From the NCBI RefSeq assembly GCF_018446385.1, contig NC_055990.1, positions 22,315,558 through 22,379,557 of the forward strand: DNA of 64,000 bases, given 5' to 3'. Position 1 is the stretch's first letter, and every line of letters begins with the position of its first letter. The DNA comes from Zingiber officinale. Lineage: Eukaryota; Streptophyta; Magnoliopsida; Zingiberales; Zingiberaceae. Positions 58,663 through 64,000 of the stretch are shown here, in pieces. Made by a program: the position numbers and the translations under genes. The notes beneath the pieces were generated by a model. That model worked only from the letters and a program-made list of their open reading frames with translations. It made no database searches and was not told the origin of the DNA.

Positions 58663-61198
58663 TGTAACAACCCAAATTTCCTCATTACGAGTTGTAAAAG
58701 TGCTTATAAATATTTAGAAATATTCTAGAGACTTTTAGAAAATTTAGAGTATTTTTATGTAATTTTCGGAGTTCGTTTGGTATTTTTACCAAAAGAAACA
58801 AAGTTGAGGCAAAAAGAGGTCGGGCCAAAGATCAAACCGGAGACCTCTAATTAAGCAAAGCCTTAAGTTGTTTCGGATGACCAAGAACCCAGCAGGGCCG
58901 TGCTGATCAAATAGAGGGTGAAAGTAAATTTACGTAGTGATAGATAACAGAAATACCCTAGGTATAAAAAGGGATAAGTTAAGAGAGGAATTGGGTTTTT
59001 TATTCTCTCTTGACCTAAACCTTTCCTCCTCTCTACTGCGCGCGACGTCCCCTGCTTGGGCGAAAGCAAAAAGAGGAAGCTAAAGCTTCGTCTCCGACGG
59101 TCGGCCAAGGACCCAATTCCGAGGGCTTTTCACATCTTCACGATCACCTCGTCGAGGAGAGCGTGTAGACGCGAGGAGTCGCTGGAATTTACGAGATTCT
59201 CTGAAACCCTAGAAGCCGATCTCGACTGTGAGTCAAGGAAACTCTGTAAGTGCTTCTCACCTGTAGTAGGAGTAGCTCTCGGATCTTTGTTTCCTTCTTC
59301 ATTTTCGAAGCATGCTGTAAAAAATGTTGCTTTTGAAGCTTGCTGGCGTAAATCTCAAAAAAAAAAAAATTTGTATAGATTAGGCATGTGGTTTAGGTTC
59401 TTCAGCCTTATAATTAGCATTTCAGATTTAGATTTTCCTTTTTACCTTAATGGGCACGATCGGCTCATATTTAGCCTTGCAGTTTTCGGTTTTTGTTACT
59501 AGGCAATGAGCATGAAATGATTTAGATTTGAGCATGTAGTGTTAGTTTCGTTGTTACTGCGATGAACAGAAATGGCCTAGATATGTAGCATCTCTGTTTT
59601 AGATTTTCTTTGCTGCAATGAGTAAAAGCAGTCATTTAAATGAGTATGCAGTGGAGTGGTTATATGCCCTATTAGATCTTTTAGAGACTTATGGGTAGAT
59701 CAAGGTCTTTATAGGATTCTGAATTCCAGAATTTGGATCCCCAGACGGCAAGTGGTTGAAGAGATGCCGAGGCATTTTATATGAGAAGCATTAACAGGTA
59801 ACAAGTATTTTACTTGAAGAAGCTAGTACCTGACTTCCGAGGTTGTCATTAAACAAATCCAGGTGCTCGATTTCGAGGTCTCGGCTCTGGTAAGGCCAAG
59901 GTCTTCACCCTCATAGGACTGGTGGCTCGCCACCCCAGTCTCTATTAGGGAGCGCGCTTTGGTACTACGCCTGGGCCCAAGAGAAAATTTATTATTATTT
60001 TGAAGTATAAAAGTATAAGTTTTGAACAAACGAAACAAGCTTTACATAGGTTTTAAATTTCCAGCAAGTGTTAGTTTTGCGCTACAAAAGGAGCGCGAAC
60101 AGGGGAGCTTACTATTTAGTTTTGTCTGTGCTATGCATTGGGCACGAACAGCCTTTGCTTATGGGAGTATTCAGTTAGATCTTTTAGTAGCTTATTTAAC
60201 ACATGCAGTTTTGATTTCCTTTGGAATTCTTTAGTAGGAACAATTTGTGTGTTAACCATGCTGTTAGATCTCCTGTCGCTATTTTTAACATGCAGTTGTA
60301 GGTCCCTTCGTTGTGTAGTTTAGTCTTACAGTTTCAGATTACCTTGTTAAATCCGAGCATGAACAGCTTTAATTCAAGTGTGCAGTCCAGATTTCTTTTG
60401 CATTTCCACGAGCAAGAACAACCCACAAAGTGCATATAAGTTTTAGATCTTTTGCCGATTTAGTAAGCATGAACAATTTTTTTTTCTTTTAGTATGCAGT
60501 CCTAAATCCTTCGTTGCCAGTAAACAGCGTGAACAACCTTTTGTAGCGGTGCAGATTTATCCTTTTTGCTGGTTTTGTTGAGTGTGAACGACTTTATAAT
60601 TGGCATTGCATATTTCAGTTTCCTTTGAAATTACTGGACATGAACACCATGTGTTTAAGCACTTCAGTTTCAAACTTTCATTAAGCATGCGTTTTAGTTT
60701 CGTTATATATAGACATATATGCACCTTGAGTTTTGTGATTTTAGACGGCGCTTACTAAGCATCCGCTTATAGTTGCATTTCCTCTTACTGCAGATAAAGG
60801 AAAAGGAAAGCTATAGAGAAAGAAGGCAACAAGGAGATGTGTGATGGGCGTGTGATGACTGATGAATACAAACCTTGGGACACTTCATTAAAAGTTTATA
60901 AAGATTCTGTCTTTAGAGCGTTAGGGAAATTTAGATGAATTAATTCCTTTTCGTTTTGCTAGTTTTGTTCATAGAACTCTCTCGTTCCCATTTGCTATAC
61001 ACATTAGTCTTTTGAGTTATATCACCGTAGCATACATGTGTAGATCGATATATTTCAGCTGATACTTAATTGCATCTTTCGAGTTTCCGAGAGTTCTAAG
61101 TATCACTATCAACAGCGTGAGCAAGACTAGTTAAGTAAAGTTTATAGTTAAGTAACGTTCACCTTTAGAGAGTAGTGAAGAGGAGGGTGGTCATTACA
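58663..61198 (+). mobile_element. Solo LTR, 2536 bp, Gypsy (Del/Tekay-like)
   Basis: Begins TGTAACAACCC and ends GGTCATTACA, flanked by a perfect 5-bp target duplication CATAT (58658-58662 and 61199-61203). It contains a promoter-like ggtataaaaagg near 58961 and no internal coding part, so it is best read as an LTR left after recombination between two LTRs. The TGTAACA start and multi-kilobase LTR are typical of Del/Tekay chromovirus LTRs. Strand is inferred from the TATA-like box. It is nested within the older Gypsy element. Confidence 0.8.
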
Positions 61199-62372
61199 CA
61201 TATCCTCCCCCACCGACTTCGTGACCTTCTTCAAAGATCAGTTTCTTGGCGGTCTGCGATTTCCCATTCCTTCCTTCTTCTTATCCATGAGTCAGTATTT
61301 TGGTATTCCTTTGTTCCAGTTCGCTCCCAACACTTTCCGTGCCATGTGTGGAATGGTGATTCTCTGTCACTTGTATCAAGTTCCTTTGACTCCTCAACTT
61401 TTCCATCACTTCTATTCCCTCAAGCATTCTGAACCCGATATCTTCATAGTGCAATCTAGGGTTAGGTATAAGTTTTTTGAGGGCATACATTCTTCCAATA
61501 AAGGTTGGAAGTCCCACTTTTTCTATGTACAATTGCCTGACGTTGTGACCTGGCCTGTCGAATGACACCTCCGTCTTCCTTCTCCCTTCAACACCAACCC
61601 GCTTGCTTGACCGCCTCCAAAAGCTGGAAGGAGTGCAATTGCAGCTCCCTTGTTTGTTGTGGGAAAGTGTGCTATATACCTTTGGGCTAAGCCCTATCCA
61701 AACACCCTTGAGCGTACTTTTTGGTAAGATTACTTGGCTCTCTTTTTACATCTCCACTAACTGAGGTATTCTTTTTTGCTTGCAGAAGTCATCATGTTTC
61801 GAGCCTTCGCTCTTGATTCTTCCGTGATGCCCAGCGATATCCTGCGGAAACGGGGCCGAGAGATTTTGGCATGCCAGGAAGTTCCTCAGACCCCTCAGGC
61901 CAGCACCTCAGCAGAGGCTTCATCGCAACAATCTGGGGACCCCAAGTGTGAATACCCCATTTTGGACATGATGATAGACACTAGTGGAGATACCTTTGAA
62001 GGTTAAGTTAGATTCGACTCCTAGAAATCTTAACACCATAAAATTGAACCAAAGTTTATGATTGCTTTGTATCATGTGTAGGTTTGGATCTTAGGGATTT
62101 TGGATGTTGGGTCTAGTTAATCATATATTTCTTCTATGCTCTTCATTATGATAATTTAATAAGTCACATGTTATTTTTATTCTACTTATATTTATGTTGA
62201 TTTAATGTGCTTTCTAATAAGATGACTTAGATAATCATATGTTAAAATTTTATGCTTATGTTTCTTTTGGTTTTATCATGATAACATAATAAGTCATGTG
62301 TTAATCTTTTTATGTAACTTGGACTTGTTCTAGCTATGCCTATGTTTCATGTGCTAAGTTGTAATGGTATGG

Positions 62373-62615
62373 TGACCTTTCACCTAGCCTTTTTAATGGA
62401 TGACTTTTCATCTAGCCGTGACCTGTCACCTAGCCTTTTTAATTAATGACCCTTTATCTACTTGTAACTTTCATTTAGCCATGATCTTCCACTTAGCCTT
62501 TTTAATGAATGACCCTCCATCTACTTGTAACTTTCATCTAGCCATGACCTTTCACCTAGCCTTTTTAATGAATGACCCTCCATCTAGCCATCTCTTCATA
62601 TGCCTTAGCCACCCC
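62373..62615. repeat. Minisatellite, 63-bp unit, ~3.5 copies
   Basis: Units of the form ttgtaactttcatctagcc, then atgacctttcacctagcc, then tttttaatgaatgaccctcc. A short open frame through them is repeat-derived. It lies 5' of a cctataaatggcc TATA-like motif (near 62622) and a C/A-rich leader-like stretch, so it may be the upstream part of an unidentified LTR or promoter. Confidence 0.75.
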
Positions 62616-64000
62616 TTCATACCTATAAATGGCCAATACATTGTCTTCCAAATGGACACTTAAACCTTTGTGCATGTTTCTACACAAGTTCCGAGCCCAA
62701 GTTCCGATTAACAAGTGCAAGTTCAAGTTCCGTAAAGTTTCTGTCCAAAATCGAAGAAGTTTCTGACTAGGTAAGTGGGCTTTTCGTTTCGAGTGTAGCT
62801 ACGGAATATGTTTGCATTTCATCATTTTGTATTACAAATTCATTTCTTTTTATTCCAAGATGCACTATTATGACTCAAGTTAGATATGGTAAAGGGAATT
62901 TCTGAAAATATGATAAGATATGACAAGTTATGGCCCTGATGCAATGAGTAATAATAATTGATATATGGCTCTGATGCGGTGGGTAATAATAACTGATATA
63001 TGGCTTCTGTTGGTTGCTACTCGGAAAACCTATAGGTTCCACTGTACAAAAATTTTGTACAAAGGTCTGAACCTTTTCCTAGCTACCATGTGTTCTTTTA
63101 AATTAAATTTTGGATTGCCTGCGGAACTTAACACGTTTGATCCAAAACTTAATCTATTTGTTCTTTTAGATTTGACTTGGATCTCCTGCGGAACTTAACA
63201 CGTTCGACCCAAGTCTCCTTAAGTTATTAATTCCATTAAATATTAATTTTCATAAAAGGTTCCCAGTACTGATGTGGCGAGGCACATGGCCTTCTTGGAT
63301 ATGGGAGCAACCACCACCGACTAGACAAAACCTTTAATAGAAAGCTAATATTTAATTTCCTAAAATAACTTTAGGTTAACCAAAGAGAGCAATCAAATCA
63401 CAAGGAAAAGAAAGAAACAAAAGAACACAACTTCGAAAAAACATATTCGAAATTCTAGAACGTAAGCCTCTTGTATTTGGTATTATTTCCATAAATAACT
63501 AGCATGATGCGGAAATAGAAATTACTAGTTATACCTTGTAGAAAAACCTCTTGATCTTCTACCGTATTCCTCTTCTAACCTCAGACGTTGTGTGGGCAAC
63601 GATCTTCCGAGACGAGAAACCACCAACCACCAACCACCTTCTTCTCCTCCAAGCAAGGTTCGGCCACAAAGGAAGAACTTTACCAAAGAAGAAAATCAAA
63701 ATACTAACCAAGCTCCAAGAGATGCTAGCTTTCTCTCCTTCTTCTTCTTCTTCTCCAAGTAGTATCCGGCCACCACAAGAACTCCTAGAAAGATGAATTA
63801 TTCGGCCACCACAAGAGGAAGAGAGGGAGAGGGTAATGGCCGGCCACAACACCAAGGAAAAAGGGAGAGAAAACAATAGAGGTTGTATCTTGTGAAGGCA
63901 CCCTCACCCCTTCTTTTATATTCCTTGGCCTAGGCAAATTAGGAAATTTAATTACAATAAAATTTCCTTAATTTCCTTGACATGATTTAATTGAGAAAAA
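62616..64000. other. Unassigned repeat-like end of window
   Basis: Holds a TATA-like leader (62.62-62.78 kb) ending in a donor-like TGACTAG|GTAAGT. An imperfect duplication of ctgcggaacttaacacgtt lies at 63119 and 63188. A minus-strand C/T-rich leader-like block follows (63.55-63.88 kb), with repeated ggccgg and agaagaagaagaag words, of the kind seen in long retrotransposon LTRs. No coding family recognised; probably retrotransposon-derived but incomplete in the window. Confidence 0.35.

Larger units (their letters stand above)
55463..62006 (-). mobile_element. Decayed Tat-like Gypsy element carrying a nested solo LTR
   Basis: An LTR of about 1.04 kb (55463-56502) starts TGATCTTGTCCGG and ends TTATGCA. 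It is followed by the family's conserved junction (ccgtatcacaa, then agtctagtcaaaggaggt), two minisatellites (57.44-57.93 kb) and plus-strand accessory-ORF-like regions near 58.5 kb and 61.2-62.0 kb. Those regions resemble the opposite-strand ORF of Tat elements (S-S-N-K-G-W-K and F-P-I-P-x-F-F motifs). A 2.5-kb solo LTR is inserted between them. Neither gag nor pol and no second LTR is recognised before the window end. Old and broken. Confidence 0.6.

Noticed and set aside
59056-59502. 148-codon ORF between P4H and the window end
   Set aside because: Falls entirely inside the solo LTR (58663-61198), downstream of its TATA-like box, with no family resemblance.
63551-63876. Overlapping ORFs on both strands near the right edge
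   Set aside because: Low-complexity TTC/GGCCGG-rich leader-like sequence gives open frames on both strands; neither matches a protein family.

Overview
This is nuclear DNA from a flowering plant, most likely a monocot. The protein genes have plant-type introns, the intronless PPR gene is GC-rich toward its 5' end, the intergenic DNA is AT-rich, and plant LTR retrotransposons, Mutator remnants, foldback/MITE-like elements and a tRNA-derived SINE fill the gaps. Lineage below that level cannot be fixed from the sequence alone. I see no prokaryotic or organellar gene block.

Layout. 1-3 kb: a viroplasmin/RNase H1-N-like partial ORF and a decayed Mutator (MULE) transposase on the minus strand. 4.6-5.6 kb: an orphan-looking promoter/leader with a telo-box and a CGG run. 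6.3-7.8 kb: an intact intronless PPR gene (+). 8.1-10.5 kb: a complete three-exon RAMP4/SERP1 gene (-), with its start codon split from the body by intron 1. 12.3-15.5 kb: an OBERON-type PHD-finger gene (-) with a SINE in its intron. 15.6-18.1 kb: a long-armed foldback element and then a second copy of the RAMP4 promoter, first exon and start of intron 1, lying directly upstream of OBERON. 18.6-25.3 kb: AT-rich foldbacks hosting a decayed Gypsy element. 25.6-33.4 kb: a six-exon SWEET2-type sugar transporter (+) whose third intron holds a young Copia element with LTRs that look identical by eye. 33.4-36 kb: Gypsy LTR pieces and an initiator tRNA-Met gene. 36-40.8 kb: AT-rich gene-poor DNA with a truncated SINE. 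40.9-49.3 kb: a J-domain (DnaJ-X) gene (+) with a gag-only Gypsy element in its last intron. 50.7-54.4 kb: a seven-exon prolyl 4-hydroxylase with a C-terminal ShKT domain (-). 54.8-64 kb: nested Gypsy material with several minisatellites and a 2.5-kb solo LTR.

The host genes are unrelated housekeeping or developmental genes (organelle RNA processing, ER translocon stress, chromatin/meristem, vacuolar sugar transport, co-chaperone, cell-wall/secretory hydroxylation), not a pathway cluster. All exon models were built by eye from splice consensus, reading-frame continuity and family resemblance; I ran no database search. The most interesting observation is the duplicated RAMP4 5' end placed where it could serve as OBERON's promoter and first leader exon.
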